A DNA stretch of 64,000 bases from Bifidobacterium margollesii. Its GTDB lineage: Bacteria > Actinomycetota > Actinomycetes > Actinomycetales > Bifidobacteriaceae. Below are positions 32,399 through 41,904 of the stretch, piece after piece. The stretch lies in contig NZ_NMWU01000025.1 in assembly GCF_002860355.1 (NCBI RefSeq), forward strand, positions 1-64,000. The letters are read 5' to 3'. The notes below the pieces were generated by a model. It saw only the letters and a list, made by a program, of their open reading frames with translations. It had not been told where the DNA came from and did not search any database. Numbering within the stretch: the first letter of the stretch is position 1; each line of letters opens with the position of its first letter. Made by a program: the position numbers and the translations under genes.

Positions 32399-33907
32399 AT
32401 GGCGAAATCCTCGACTCAGTATCTTTGTTCGGAATGCGGTTGGAGCGGCGGCAAATGGTTCGGCCGATGCCCCGAATGCGGTCAATGGGGCACCATCGAG
32501 GAGTTCCGCGAAGCCCGACCGAGCGCACGCTCCCGAACGGTGGCTGCGAGCGGAGCCAACGCATCAGCCGCCACCGCCGCGACAGCCGGTCGGGGCAGTG
32601 GCGGCGGACCGATTCGCGCATCACGTACCGGCGCCGTACAGGTACCCGTTGGGTTCGCCACCCCGATCACCGACGTGGATTCGCATGACGTCTCCCGCGT
32701 TTCCACCGGGTTCGAGGAGTTCGATCGGGTGCTCGGCGGCGGCATCGTTCCCGGATCGGTGGCGTTGATCGCCGGAGAGCCCGGCATCGGCAAATCGACC
32801 CTGCTGCTGGAAACCGCAGGGCGCGTGGCGCAAAGCGCAGACCGGCAGACCGGTGACGGCGATGAGCCGCAAACCGACCGACCGGTGTTGTATGTTTCCG
32901 GCGAGGAGTCGCAGGCGCAGGTGAGCATGCGGGCCGGACGCATCGGGGCGATGAGCGACGACCTGCTGCTCGCCTCCACCACCGATCTGGCCACGGTCCT
33001 AGGCCTCATCGAACAGGTGCGGCCGAAACTGGCGGTGGTCGACTCCGCGCAGACGATCGTTTCGCAGGACGTCGACGGCATCTCCGGCGGTTCGACGCAG
33101 GTGCGCGAGGTGGCGAGCGCGCTGATCGATGTGGCCAAAACCCTTGATGTTCCGGTGCTGCTGGTCGGGCATGTCACCAAGGACGGGTCGATCGCCGGAC
33201 CGCGCACACTGGAGCATCTGGTGGATGTGGTCTGCCAGTTCGAGGGTGATCCGCAGACCGCGCTGCGTATGCTGCGCGCGGTGAAGAACCGGTTCGGCCC
33301 GACCGACGAGGTGGGCTGCTTCGATATGAGCGGCGAGGGCATCGACGAGGTGACCAACCCCGGCTCGCTGTTCCTTTCCGATTCCGATGCGCCCGTGGAG
33401 GGCACCTGCGTCACGTTCACCGTGGATGGGCATCGCAGTCTGCCGATCGAAATCCAGGCGCTGGTCACCAATTCGGTGCTCCCCACCCCCCGACGAGCCA
33501 CCAACGGCATCGATTCGAACCGTCTGGCCATGCTGGTGGCGGTGCTGTACCGCCACGGCCGTGTACCACTGCTCACCAATGATCTGTACATCTCCACCAT
33601 TGCGGGAGGATTGGCCAAGGAGCCGGCCTGCGATCTGGCAGTGGCCGCCGCACTATCCTCCGCCGCGTTCCACACCCCCATCCCGCGCGATTGGGCCGCG
33701 ATCGGCGAGATTTCGCTCACCGGACAGGTGCGGCCGGTTCCCCGGCTCGAATACCGACTGCGGGAGGCCGCCCGTCTGGGATTCACCCATGTGGTGGTTC
33801 CCAGACGACGAAAAGGGGTGAAACCGTTGCGAATCGAAGGACTGGAGATCATCGAGGCCGATACGCTGGCACGGGCGCTGAAGGCGATGGGCGTGGAACG
33901 GCGGTAG
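32399..33907 (+). CDS. radA: DNA repair protein RadA
   Basis: Branch-migration ATPase in recombinational repair, 502 residues. N-terminal zinc finger CSECG...CPECG, RecA-like core with Walker A GEPGIGKST, the RadA-specific KNRFG motif (RAVKNRFGPTDEVG) and a Lon-protease-like C-terminal domain. There is an Ala/Gly/Ser-rich insertion (about residues 45-75) between zinc finger and core. The start at 32399 gives the family N-terminus MAKSSTQYLCSECGW; Shine-Dalgarno weak. Confidence 0.96.
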   Translation: MAKSSTQYLCSECGWSGGKWFGRCPECGQWGTIEEFREARPSARSRTVAASGANASAATAATAGRGSGGGPIRASRTGAVQVPVGFATPITDVDSHDVSRVSTGFEEFDRVLGGGIVPGSVALIAGEPGIGKSTLLLETAGRVAQSADRQTGDGDEPQTDRPVLYVSGEESQAQVSMRAGRIGAMSDDLLLASTTDLATVLGLIEQVRPKLAVVDSAQTIVSQDVDGISGGSTQVREVASALIDVAKTLDVPVLLVGHVTKDGSIAGPRTLEHLVDVVCQFEGDPQTALRMLRAVKNRFGPTDEVGCFDMSGEGIDEVTNPGSLFLSDSDAPVEGTCVTFTVDGHRSLPIEIQALVTNSVLPTPRRATNGIDSNRLAMLVAVLYRHGRVPLLTNDLYISTIAGGLAKEPACDLAVAAALSSAAFHTPIPRDWAAIGEISLTGQVRPVPRLEYRLREAARLGFTHVVVPRRRKGVKPLRIEGLEIIEADTLARALKAMGVERR

Positions 33908-33910
33908 CAG

Positions 33911-33961
33911 CCTCTACTGCACGGTGCCATCTACTGCACAGTGCCATCTACTGAACAGTGA
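33911..33961. repeat. Three 17-bp tandem repeats at a gene 3' end
   Basis: Units CCTCTACTGCACGGTGC, CATCTACTGCACAGTGC and CATCTACTGAACAGTGA follow one another. The last covers the final codons and stop of the leftward gene at 33948, so the stop-codon region has been duplicated twice downstream. Confidence 0.7.
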
Positions 33962-34628
33962 CCGACAGCTGGTCGGATTCGGCTTTCGGCGCGTCACGCA
34001 GCGAGACCCGGGCCGTGTATGTGCCGGCGTTCACCTTCGGCAGGTTCGCGTCGGCCACGCATTTGCTGCCGGAACTGTTGGTGTTCCAGACGATCGACTG
34101 GATGTATTTGTCGTTGCCGTTCAGCAGCAGCAGATTGGAGTCCGCCGGACACACATTGGATCTCCACACCTCCTCGGCACCGGAGGAGATCGTAAGAACG
34201 AGCCCGCTGGTGGAACTGTCGATCAGGCAATCCTGATCGCTCTGATGGTCGATCGCGGCCTTGAACGTCACCGAACCGCCGACGCCGACCACCGCACTCT
34301 GAGCGGTGAGGGAAAGATCGACGTCCGCTGCGGTGCAGTCCGGAATACCCGCGGTTTTCTTCGGGCTCTTCGATGAGGACGGGGACGCCGATTGCGATGC
34401 CTGATCGTCGGACGATTCGCCGCCGGACTTCGCCGCCGACTGTGAATTCGTCGCCTGTGACCGGGACTGCTCCCCACCGGCCATACCGCGCACCACGCTG
34501 ATCACGCCGAAGACGATGCCGCCGCATAGCGCAAGCGCCACCACCAGCAGCACGGCCGCCATGATGCGTCGACGTCGATAGATTGCCTGCTGCCGTTTGC
34601 TGGGTTTCCTTGTTGTGCGCTTGACCAT
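33948..34628 (-). CDS. Membrane-anchored protein with extracellular beta-sandwich domain
   Basis: A 226-residue protein of unknown function. Basic cytoplasmic start (KRTTRKPSKRQQAIYRRRR), one transmembrane helix (about 22-47), a Ser/Gln/Lys linker and a beta-rich domain (about 92-226) with four Cys (C in IPDC, DQDC, NVC and SKC) likely to form disulfides. The fold resembles DUF4232-type or Ig-like extracellular domains of actinobacteria. It is convergent with radA and shares its 3' end with a tandem repeat. No lipobox or sorting motif. Confidence 0.75.
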   Translation of the reverse strand: MVKRTTRKPSKRQQAIYRRRRIMAAVLLVVALALCGGIVFGVISVVRGMAGGEQSRSQATNSQSAAKSGGESSDDQASQSASPSSSKSPKKTAGIPDCTAADVDLSLTAQSAVVGVGGSVTFKAAIDHQSDQDCLIDSSTSGLVLTISSGAEEVWRSNVCPADSNLLLLNGNDKYIQSIVWNTNSSGSKCVADANLPKVNAGTYTARVSLRDAPKAESDQLSVTVQ

Positions 34629-34676
34629 ATCTCCGAGTGTACGGCCACCGGCAAATCAGTCCTGCAGACCGGCGAA

Positions 34677-35579
34677 TCAGTCCGGCAACCGCAGTGATCC
34701 GTCGGGCATCATCTCGATCAGCCCGTCCTCGTCAAGCGAGGCGATGCACGCGTCGAGCTGCACCCGATCCTTCCACAGCGCCCGGATCTCCTCACGGCCG
34801 ATGGTCTGACTCCCCTGCGGTTTGGCGCGCAAGGCGTTCAGTACCAGTCCCCGAACCTGACGGTCCGTACCCTGGAACCGCTGACGGGGTCTTGTCCGAC
34901 GTTCACCGAGCCCCGGTCTTCCCGCCGCAAGGAACCGGCATTCGGCCGACACCGGGCACCGTTCGCACATCGGCTTCTTGGCGGTGCACACCACCGCCCC
35001 CAACTCCATCACCGACTGGTTCCATACCGTCGATCGAACGGCATCGTCCGGCAGCACCCGCTGCGCCAGCTCGCGATCAGCCCGGCTTGTCGCGCCGCCC
35101 AACGACTCCCTGCCGTCGAATACGCGGGAAAGCACCCGTCGAATATTCGTATCGATCACCGCGATCCGCTTGCCGTAGGCGAAACTCATCACCGCACTGG
35201 CCGTGTAGTCGCCGATGCCGGGCAGAGCCGTCAGCCCGTCGTAGGTTTCGGGCAGATCGTCGTGGCATTCGTTCGCCACCACGCGGGCGCACTCCTGCAA
35301 TCGCAAAGCGCGACGGGGATATCCCAGCTTCCCCCAGGCGGTGATCACTTCGGCGGTGGATGCGGCGGCGAGCGCGGCGGCGTCCGGCCAAGCGGCCATC
35401 CACGACCGCCAGTAGGGCACCACGCGGCTCATCTGGGTCTGCTGGCTCATCACTTCGGAGACCAGCACACCCCACGGGGTGGTTCGTCCGAACCGCCACG
35501 GCAGATCGCGGGCGTTGGTCTCCCACCATGCGGCGAGATGCCGCCGTACGGTTTCGCGCGTACCGTCCGCTTCCGTCAT
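34677..35579 (-). CDS. mutY: A/G-specific adenine glycosylase MutY
   Basis: Removes adenine mispaired with 8-oxoguanine. 300 residues. Helix-hairpin-helix LPGIGDYTASAVMSFAYG, catalytic Asp in VIDTNIRRVLSR, catalytic-site Glu in VSEVMSQQTQMSRV and the Fe-S cluster cysteines CTAKKPMCERCPVSAEC (C-x6-C-x2-C-x5-C) are present. The C-terminal region is short compared with the full NUDIX-like domain of E. coli MutY. GGGGGAG nine bases before the ATG at 35579 favours that start; 35597 is the alternative. Divergent from trmL. Confidence 0.94.
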   Translation of the reverse strand: MTEADGTRETVRRHLAAWWETNARDLPWRFGRTTPWGVLVSEVMSQQTQMSRVVPYWRSWMAAWPDAAALAAASTAEVITAWGKLGYPRRALRLQECARVVANECHDDLPETYDGLTALPGIGDYTASAVMSFAYGKRIAVIDTNIRRVLSRVFDGRESLGGATSRADRELAQRVLPDDAVRSTVWNQSVMELGAVVCTAKKPMCERCPVSAECRFLAAGRPGLGERRTRPRQRFQGTDRQVRGLVLNALRAKPQGSQTIGREEIRALWKDRVQLDACIASLDEDGLIEMMPDGSLRLPD

Positions 35580-35792
35580 ATCAACCGTCTCCCCCATGCC
35601 GTTTCACCCACCTCGCCCATATCGAATCTTCCTGCCGAATCTCCCTGCCGGATCCTCTCGCCGAATTCCTTCGCCGGACCCCGCAGACTTACTGTACCGA
35701 ACCATATCGGATGCCGGCGCCGGAGCCGTCGCCGAATCCGCCCCGCTTCCCAGTCGTGTCGATTGGCGTTCTTATTCTTGACGACTGTGAAT

Positions 35793-36485
35793 ATGGAGCA
35801 GAACCCCGCAGACAATCCCGAAATCAAGGACGTCGATCACGCCGATCACATCGATCACGCCGATCCCGAATCCAAAGTGGAGAAGATGTTCGAGTACGGC
35901 TATCGCAAGTCGAACTACGGGCCCGACGAACTGGTGACCGACGCGCACGGCAATCCGATCAGCGTGGTGGACGCCATGCTCTCGGCCGAGAAGGCCGCGC
36001 AGACCGAAACCGTCACCCCTCACCTGTGCTACTACTCGCCTCGCATTCCCGGCAACACGGGTTCCGCGATCCGTCTGTGCGCGGTAACCGGCACGATTCT
36101 GCATCTGGTGGAGCCGCTGGGCTTCAATCTGCGCGATACGAAACTGCGCCGCGCGGGCCTCGACTACCACGACATGGCACATGTGGTGCTGCATCCGAAC
36201 TTCGAGAATCTGGTGGAGTCGATGCCGGATTCACGCATCATCGCCTTCACCGCGCACGCCACGAAGCTGTACACCGACATCGAATACCGGCCGACCGACA
36301 TTCTGCTGTTCGGGCCGGAGCCGGGCAACATCCCCGATCCGATGGACATCATGGCCGGTCCGCATGTGGCCGAGCAGGTGCGTCTGCCGATGCGACCGAG
36401 CCTGCGCAGCCTGAACCTGACGAACTGCGCCTCCATCGCCATCTACGAAGCCTGGCGCCAACTGGGATTTGCCGGCGGAGCGTGA
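35793..36485 (+). CDS. trmL: tRNA (cytidine/uridine-34 2'-O)-methyltransferase TrmL
   Basis: SPOUT-class methyltransferase of about 230 residues acting on the wobble base of tRNA-Leu. Signatures PRIPGNTGSAIRLCAVTG, LLFGPEPGNIPD and the knot region RLPMRPSLRSLNLTNCASIA are present. An acidic N-terminal extension of about 75 residues (Asp/His repeats DHADHIDHADPESK, then a linker) precedes the core and is not in the 157-residue E. coli enzyme. The ATG at 35793 lacks a Shine-Dalgarno; a GTG two codons earlier is possible. Confidence 0.92.
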   Translation: MEQNPADNPEIKDVDHADHIDHADPESKVEKMFEYGYRKSNYGPDELVTDAHGNPISVVDAMLSAEKAAQTETVTPHLCYYSPRIPGNTGSAIRLCAVTGTILHLVEPLGFNLRDTKLRRAGLDYHDMAHVVLHPNFENLVESMPDSRIIAFTAHATKLYTDIEYRPTDILLFGPEPGNIPDPMDIMAGPHVAEQVRLPMRPSLRSLNLTNCASIAIYEAWRQLGFAGGA

Positions 36486-36569
36486 GACGCCGGAACCGAA
36501 ATACGTTGCGGCCGGTAAACTGGATAGGTCTGAGATTTCAGTCGTATCGCAGCCTTCAGAGGAGACTTC

Positions 36570-36842
36570 ATGAACAAGGCAATCATCACCGTCGTCGGTC
36601 AGGACACGGTCGGCATCATCGCCCGCGTCTGCACGTACCTGTCGAAGCACCATGTGAACGTGCTTGACATTTCGCAGACCATCATCGACGGCTTCTTCAA
36701 CATGATGATGATCGTCGACTATTCGGAATCCGACAAGGATTTCAGCGCCATGGTCGGCAACCTTGAGGATCTGGGCGACGACATCGGTGTGCGCATCCGC
36801 TGCCAGCGCGAAGAGATCTTCACCAAGATGCACCGCGTCTGA
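36570..36842 (+). CDS. ACT-domain protein, UPF0237 family
   Basis: A 90-residue single ACT domain (MNKAIITVVGQDTVGIIARV...), the size and sequence of UPF0237 proteins, presumed small-molecule sensors of the GcvR type. GAGGAG precedes the ATG. It is nine bases upstream of the UPF0210 gene, an arrangement conserved in many Gram-positives and archaea, so the two products probably act together. Confidence 0.93.
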   Translation: MNKAIITVVGQDTVGIIARVCTYLSKHHVNVLDISQTIIDGFFNMMMIVDYSESDKDFSAMVGNLEDLGDDIGVRIRCQREEIFTKMHRV

Positions 36843-36860
36843 TCGGAAGGGATGCACGAC

Positions 36861-38225
36861 ATGCTGAACATCATGGAGGTCCATGAGACCAATCAGATGA
36901 TCGAGCAGGAGAAGCTCGACGTACGCACGATCACGATGGGCATCAGTCTGCTGGACTGTGCGGCCGCGGATGTGGACACCGTCTGCGACAACATCTACAA
37001 CAAGATCACCTCGTATGCCAGGGATCTGGTGAAGACCGGCGAGGAGATCAGCCGCGACTTCGGCATTCCGATCGTCAACAAGCGCATCACCGTCACCCCG
37101 ATCTCACTGGTGGGTGCGAGCTCCTGCAGGACGAGTGAGGATTTCGTCAAGATCGCCCACGCGCTGGATCGCGCGGCCAAGGAGGTGGGCGTCGATCTGA
37201 TCGGCGGCTACTCCGCTCTGGTATCGAAGGCCATGACCCCGGCCGAGGAGCTGCTGATCCGCTCGCTGCCGCAGGCGCTGAGCGAAACCGATCTGGTGTG
37301 CTCGTCGGTGAACGTGGGCTCCACGAAGACCGGCATCGACATGAACGCGGTGGAGTTGCTCGGCCATATCATCAAGGACACCGCCGAGCGTACGGCCGAC
37401 AATGATTCCTACGGCTGCGTGAAGTTCGTGGCGTTCTGCAACGTGCCCGACGACAATCCGTTCATGGCCGGCGGATTCCACGGCGTGACCGAAGGCGACG
37501 CGGTGATCAACGTGGGCGTGTCCGGCCCCGGCGTGGTCTCCCGCGCGCTTGACGCGGCCAAGGGCAAGGATTTCGAGTTCCTGTGCGAGACGATCAAGCG
37601 CACGGCGTTCAAGATCACCCGCGTGGGCCAGCTGGTGGCGCAGGAGGCCTCCCGCCGCCTCGGCATCCCGTTCGGCATCATCGATCTGTCGCTCGCCCCG
37701 ACGCCTGCCGTGGGCGATTCCGTCGGTGAGGTGCTGGAGAAGATAGGTCTGGAGCAGGTGGGTGCGCCCGGCACCACCGCGGCGCTGGCCATGCTCAACG
37801 ATCAGGTGAAGAAGGGCGGCATCATGGCTTCGAGCTATGTCGGCGGCCTTTCCGGCGCGTTCATTCCGGTTTCCGAAGACAAGAACATGATCGACGCGGC
37901 CTCCTCCGGATGCCTGACCATCGAGAAGCTGGAGGCCATGACCTGCGTGTGCTCGGTCGGTCTTGACATGATCGCCATTCCGGGAGACACGTCGGCGGCC
38001 ACAATTTCCGGCATGATCGCCGACGAGGCCGCGATCGGCATGGTGAATCAGAAGACCACCGCCGTGCGCGTGATCCCTGTGGCCGGCAAGGGCGTGGGCG
38101 AGATGGCGAACTTCGGCGGTCTGATGGGCTATGCGCCGATCATTCCGGTGAACCAGACCAGCTGCGAGGCCTTCGTGACCCGCGGCGGCCGTATTCCCGC
38201 CCCGATCCACAGCTTCAAGAACTGA
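36861..38225 (+). CDS. PFL-like protein, UPF0210/DUF711 family
   Basis: A 454-residue enzyme-like protein of unknown reaction. The family start [15 protein letters not shown], the conserved [16 protein letters not shown] segment and the C-terminal [13 protein letters not shown] are all present. The fold is related to pyruvate-formate lyase, but no reaction is established. It is co-transcribed with the ACT protein just upstream. ATGs at 36852, 36861 and 36873 are candidates; 36861 has GGAAGG about ten bases upstream. Confidence 0.92.
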   Translation: MLNIMEVHETNQMIEQEKLDVRTITMGISLLDCAAADVDTVCDNIYNKITSYARDLVKTGEEISRDFGIPIVNKRITVTPISLVGASSCRTSEDFVKIAHALDRAAKEVGVDLIGGYSALVSKAMTPAEELLIRSLPQALSETDLVCSSVNVGSTKTGIDMNAVELLGHIIKDTAERTADNDSYGCVKFVAFCNVPDDNPFMAGGFHGVTEGDAVINVGVSGPGVVSRALDAAKGKDFEFLCETIKRTAFKITRVGQLVAQEASRRLGIPFGIIDLSLAPTPAVGDSVGEVLEKIGLEQVGAPGTTAALAMLNDQVKKGGIMASSYVGGLSGAFIPVSEDKNMIDAASSGCLTIEKLEAMTCVCSVGLDMIAIPGDTSAATISGMIADEAAIGMVNQKTTAVRVIPVAGKGVGEMANFGGLMGYAPIIPVNQTSCEAFVTRGGRIPAPIHSFKN

Positions 38226-38233
38226 TTCCACCC

Positions 38234-38468
38234 GGCTTCCCCTTGAGGGGAAGCCGTCAGCAAAGCTGACTGATGAGGTGGCCCGAACCAAACATCAGCC
38301 CATCAACACCACACTTCGCCCCCACCTCATCCGACCGACTTCGTCGGCCACCTTCCCCGCAAGAGTGGACGGCCTACGGCCGCGCCTTTTCTGCTCGCCT
38401 GTCGGCGAGCCCTCGCCTGAAAACGCCTCCGGCTTTTTCTTCACGGCTCGGCCTAAGGGGAAGGCAAG
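38234..38468. repeat. Intergenic palindromic repeat block 3
   Basis: GGCTTCCCC-TTGA-GGGGAAGCC, GTCAGCAAAGCTGACTGATG and AGGTG form the left inverted arm. The spacer with CATCAGCCCATCAACACC follows, then CACCTCATCCGACCGAC, the palindrome GACTTCGTC, CCTTCCCCGCAAGAGTGGAC and GCTCGCCTGTCGGCGAGCC on the right. It fills the gap between the UPF0210 gene and the convergent efflux gene, whose stop lies two bases beyond. Confidence 0.8.
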
Positions 38469-38469
38469 A

Positions 38470-40023
38470 TCAGGCGGCTTTGACCCGCTCCTTGGCCTTG
38501 TAGCCGTTCTCCACGGCCTGGGCGATGTCGGGTTTGCGCTCGTGCAGTGCGGACGAGAACACGAACACCAGCACGATCAGCGCCAATCCGAATACGTAGC
38601 CGTATCGGGAGCCGTCCACGAATCCCTGCGCGGGGTTCGTTCCGCCGGCCGCGGTGTAGTGGGTCTGGCCGAGTCCGAGCAGACAGGTGGCGATGGCGGT
38701 GCCGACCGCGCCGACCACCTGCTGCATGGTGTTGAGCACCGTGCTGCCATCCGCCGACAGCTCCCGCGGCAGACTCCGCAGCGCCGCGGACTGCGCGGAC
38801 TGCTGCATGAACGGAATGCCGATCATGATCACGATATGGGCCGCGAGGAACAGCGCCACCGGCGAGGCGACGCCGATGACCATGAACAGCGCGCCGCCGA
38901 TGATGGCCATCGCCCCGCCGAACCAGACGAGACGCTTGGCACCATGCCGGTCGTACATCTGACCGGCGAGCAGGGAGCACACCGCGTTGACGATGCCGGC
39001 AGGCAGCATCAGCAGACCGGCCAGCGTGGAGCTCAGGCCGAGGCCTCGCTGCAGTTCCTGCGGCACGAGGTACATGAACGCCAGCGTGCAGGCGAACGAG
39101 CAGGTGACCATAATCGCCGGGGTGCGGAACGCGGCGATGCCGAGCACCCGCAGATCAAGCAGCGGGTTCGCAAGCGTGAGCTGACGGTAGGCGTAGAACG
39201 CCAGCACCGCGATGCCGACGACGAGCAGTGCGATCACCGTGACCGAGAAGCCCAGATCGGAGATCAGGCTGACGCCGGCGACGAGGCATCCGAAACCGGT
39301 GACGGACGCGAGGACGGAGAGCAGGTCGACGGAGGGACGGGTCCGTTCGATCGGCGTGACGAAGAACACGGCGGTAAGCACGAGGGAGATGACGGCCACG
39401 ACGGCGAACATCACGAAGATCGCACGCCACGAGACCGCGCCGATCAGCACGCCGGCGAGGGTGGGGCCGATGACGGGGGCAAGCATGACGACGAGGCCGG
39501 CCACGCCGTTCGCGGCGCCGATGCGGGTGGGCGGGAAGACGCGCATGATCGCGGCGAACATGGTGGGCAGCACGATGCCGGTGCCGACGCCCTGCAGCAT
39601 ACGACCGGCGAGCAGCACCGGGAAGCTGGGGGCCATCGCGGAGACGACCGCGCCGATGAGGAAGCAGGTCATGGCAAACACCACCAATGTCTTGGCTCTG
39701 ACCCATTTGAGCAGAAATCCGACGCAGGGCAGCACCACGCCGATGGCCAGCATGTAGCCGACGACCATCCACTGGGCGGTGCCGGAGGAGACGGCGAATT
39801 CGTCCATCAGATCAGGCAGGGCGATGTTCATCGAGGTTTCCGACAGCATGCCGAGGAATGCACCGGCATACAGACCGAGCATCACCCGGTGCGGATGACG
39901 GAATCGCGGCGCGGATTCCGGAAGCACCACGGTTTCGTGGGATTCAGTGGTTTCGTGGGATTCAGTGGGGCCCGCGGCATTTCCGGCTGCGGGCATGGAT
40001 GCGGATTGCGATTCAGACAGCAT
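38470..40023 (-). CDS. MFS multidrug efflux transporter, DHA2/EmrB family
   Basis: A 517-residue membrane protein with the 14-helix pattern of DHA2 drug-proton antiporters. Motifs include SETSMNIALPDLMDEF in helix 1, the motif C-like GPTLAGVLIGAVSWRAIF and GRMLQGVGTG. Its N-terminal tail carries a duplicated TESHET hexapeptide from an 18-bp tandem repeat. AGAGGG before the ATG at 40023 sets the start; the open frame continues upstream without membrane character. Substrate unknown. Confidence 0.9.
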   Translation of the reverse strand: MLSESQSASMPAAGNAAGPTESHETTESHETVVLPESAPRFRHPHRVMLGLYAGAFLGMLSETSMNIALPDLMDEFAVSSGTAQWMVVGYMLAIGVVLPCVGFLLKWVRAKTLVVFAMTCFLIGAVVSAMAPSFPVLLAGRMLQGVGTGIVLPTMFAAIMRVFPPTRIGAANGVAGLVVMLAPVIGPTLAGVLIGAVSWRAIFVMFAVVAVISLVLTAVFFVTPIERTRPSVDLLSVLASVTGFGCLVAGVSLISDLGFSVTVIALLVVGIAVLAFYAYRQLTLANPLLDLRVLGIAAFRTPAIMVTCSFACTLAFMYLVPQELQRGLGLSSTLAGLLMLPAGIVNAVCSLLAGQMYDRHGAKRLVWFGGAMAIIGGALFMVIGVASPVALFLAAHIVIMIGIPFMQQSAQSAALRSLPRELSADGSTVLNTMQQVVGAVGTAIATCLLGLGQTHYTAAGGTNPAQGFVDGSRYGYVFGLALIVLVFVFSSALHERKPDIAQAVENGYKAKERVKAA

Positions 40024-40145
40024 AACCCTCTTGTTGATTCTCCATATGGTCCGGCGATGCACACCGGAACGATCTCGGGTGATTCCCCGCTTCTCATGTC
40101 GACTGATGGACCGGCTCGGATCGCCGGCCCACTGCGAAAACAACA

Positions 40146-40195
40146 AAAACCGCATGCCGTTCGGCGAAATGAAACGCCTTCAGGCATGCGGTTTT
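40146..40195 (-). terminator. Terminator of galK
   Basis: Arms AAAACCGCATGCC (40146-40158) and GGCATGCGGTTTT (40183-40195). On the complement the stem ends GGTTTTTGTTG, a good T-tract for the leftward galK; it could also act on the + strand. The remainder of 40024-40272 shows no gene. Confidence 0.8.
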
Positions 40196-40272
40196 GGAAG
40201 TCAGCTGTCAAGCTAGCATGTTTCGCGCATCCTCGTAAGTGAATCGGGCGTGTCGCCCGCCGCGCCTCCGAT

Positions 40273-41520
40273 TCAGATGTTCCGGGATGCCGATGCGGAC
40301 GCCACTGCGGCCAGCGCTCTGGGAGCGTGGAAACCTCGACGTTCGAATTCGTCGGCGATGAGCTGCGCCATCTCCTCGGAGCGGCCTTCGTCCACCAGTG
40401 CGATGATCGAGCCGCCGAAGCCGCCGCCGGTCATGCGTGCGCCGTAGGCGCCGTTGCGGCGGGCCACGTCCACGGCCACGTCGAGCTCGGGCACGGTGAC
40501 CTCGTAGTCGGTGGCCAGCGAATCATGCGAGGCGTTGAACAGCCGGCCGGCCTGTTCGATGTCACCGTCGGCGAAGGCGTGGACGAAGGTGCGCACACGT
40601 TCGATTTCGGTGACCACATGGCGCACGCGACGCTTCATGTTCTCGTCGGGCAGGGCGTCCAGCGTCTCCTTGAGCGCCTGGAACGGATCGCCGGCCTTCA
40701 TGATGCCGTCGGCGCAGTAGCGCAGGTTCGGCACCTTGAGGATTTCGGCGGCCTTCTCGCAGGTGGCGCGGCGTTCGGCGTACTGCCCGTCGTTGAGCTG
40801 ATGCGGCGCCTGGGTGTCCAACGCCAGCAGTTCAAGCTTGTGGGCCTTGAGGTCGAAGGGCTGCTGGGAGACGTTTTCCAGCGGGGTGAGCTCGGGACGG
40901 CAGTCGAGCAGCAGCGCATGGCCTTCGGTGCAGCGCATCGAGGCGTTCTGGTCGAGCCCGCCGGTGGATGCGCCGGCCATGTCGTTCTCCGACTTGATGG
41001 CGGCGTTGATCAGGGTCACGCGGCCGGCGTCGGACTGTCCGTAGCCGAGTCCGTACACGTCGTCGAGCGCCAGCGCGGTGGAGCAGGTCATGGCGGCGGA
41101 CGAGCTCAGGCCGGAGCCCAGCGGCACGCAGGAGACGAATGCGGCGTCGAATCCCTTGACGTTGAAGCCTTTGAGCCGCAGCGCCCAGGCCACGCCCACC
41201 GGATATGCGGCCCAGCCTTCCACTCCTCCGGCCTCCAGCCCCTCCAGATCGGCTTCGACGGCATGGTCGGGATCGATGTCGGAAACCACGCGCACCTTGG
41301 TGTCGTTTCGTGGTTTCAACGCGATGTACGTGCGATGCGGCAGCGCGATCGGCAGACACAAACCGGCGTTGTAATCGGTGTGCTCGCCGATCAGGTTCAC
41401 GCGGCCCGGCGCATTCCATACGCCTTCCGGCTTGTTGCCGAACGTGGTTTCGAACAATGCGGTGGCACGATCGACGCCCTCTTCGGCTTCGATCGGAGCG
41501 ATGAACTGCACTTTTGCCAT
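40273..41520 (-). CDS. galK: Galactokinase
   Basis: Phosphorylates galactose to galactose-1-phosphate in the Leloir pathway. 415 residues. GHMP-kinase signatures: galactokinase box GRVNLIGEHTDYNAGLCLP, ATP loop PLGSGLSSSAAM and C-terminal TGGGFGGSIIALV. The start at 41520 follows AAGGAG; an earlier in-frame ATG at 41541 lies upstream of that site. It is downstream of galT but separated by 384 bases rich in hairpins. Confidence 0.97.
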   Translation of the reverse strand: MAKVQFIAPIEAEEGVDRATALFETTFGNKPEGVWNAPGRVNLIGEHTDYNAGLCLPIALPHRTYIALKPRNDTKVRVVSDIDPDHAVEADLEGLEAGGVEGWAAYPVGVAWALRLKGFNVKGFDAAFVSCVPLGSGLSSSAAMTCSTALALDDVYGLGYGQSDAGRVTLINAAIKSENDMAGASTGGLDQNASMRCTEGHALLLDCRPELTPLENVSQQPFDLKAHKLELLALDTQAPHQLNDGQYAERRATCEKAAEILKVPNLRYCADGIMKAGDPFQALKETLDALPDENMKRRVRHVVTEIERVRTFVHAFADGDIEQAGRLFNASHDSLATDYEVTVPELDVAVDVARRNGAYGARMTGGGFGGSIIALVDEGRSEEMAQLIADEFERRGFHAPRALAAVASASASRNI

Positions 41521-41651
41521 GATTCTCCTTCCTTGCAGCATGGCTGAAAGAACATGTCGTAAAAATGTTAAGTTTTGTGCGTTATTTGTTTAGTGTAGTG
41601 TGGATGCGCCTAACACGCAATCACCACGATCACCCGGCATGCTTGGTGGAA

Positions 41652-41739
41652 GCCGACGTATGGATCCCGACACACTCAAGGCCGTTCGGCCGGGGAGGCT
41701 ACGCCTCCCCAAGCTTACGGTCGGGAGCCATACGCCGAC
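41652..41739. repeat. Nested hairpin 1 in the galT-galK spacer
   Basis: Outer arms GCCGACGTATGGATCCCGAC (41652-41671) and GTCGGGAGCCATACGCCGAC (41720-41739) pair at 17 of 20 positions. Inside are GGCCGTTCGGCC and GGGGAGGCTACGCCTCCCC. There is no coding potential. This and the next hairpin account for most of the spacer. Confidence 0.65.
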
Positions 41740-41789
41740 CCCAACGGCCGCGAGGCTTTCCAGACAACGCTTGAGCCAGCGCAGAGGCC

Positions 41790-41855
41790 GGCATGTGTTT
41801 CTCGACCGTAAAGACTCGGCCGGAGCGGCCCGGAGCGTGTCGAGAAACACATGCC
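41790..41855. repeat. Hairpin 2 in the galT-galK spacer
   Basis: A perfect 17-bp stem GGCATGTGTTTCTCGAC / GTCGAGAAACACATGCC with a 32-base GC-rich loop, 50 bases beyond the galT stop. It may stop or pause transcription from galT. Confidence 0.65.
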
Positions 41856-41904
41856 GTCCGATGCTCATACGCTCGAACATCCTCCAGACGATACCGAACG
41901 TCCC

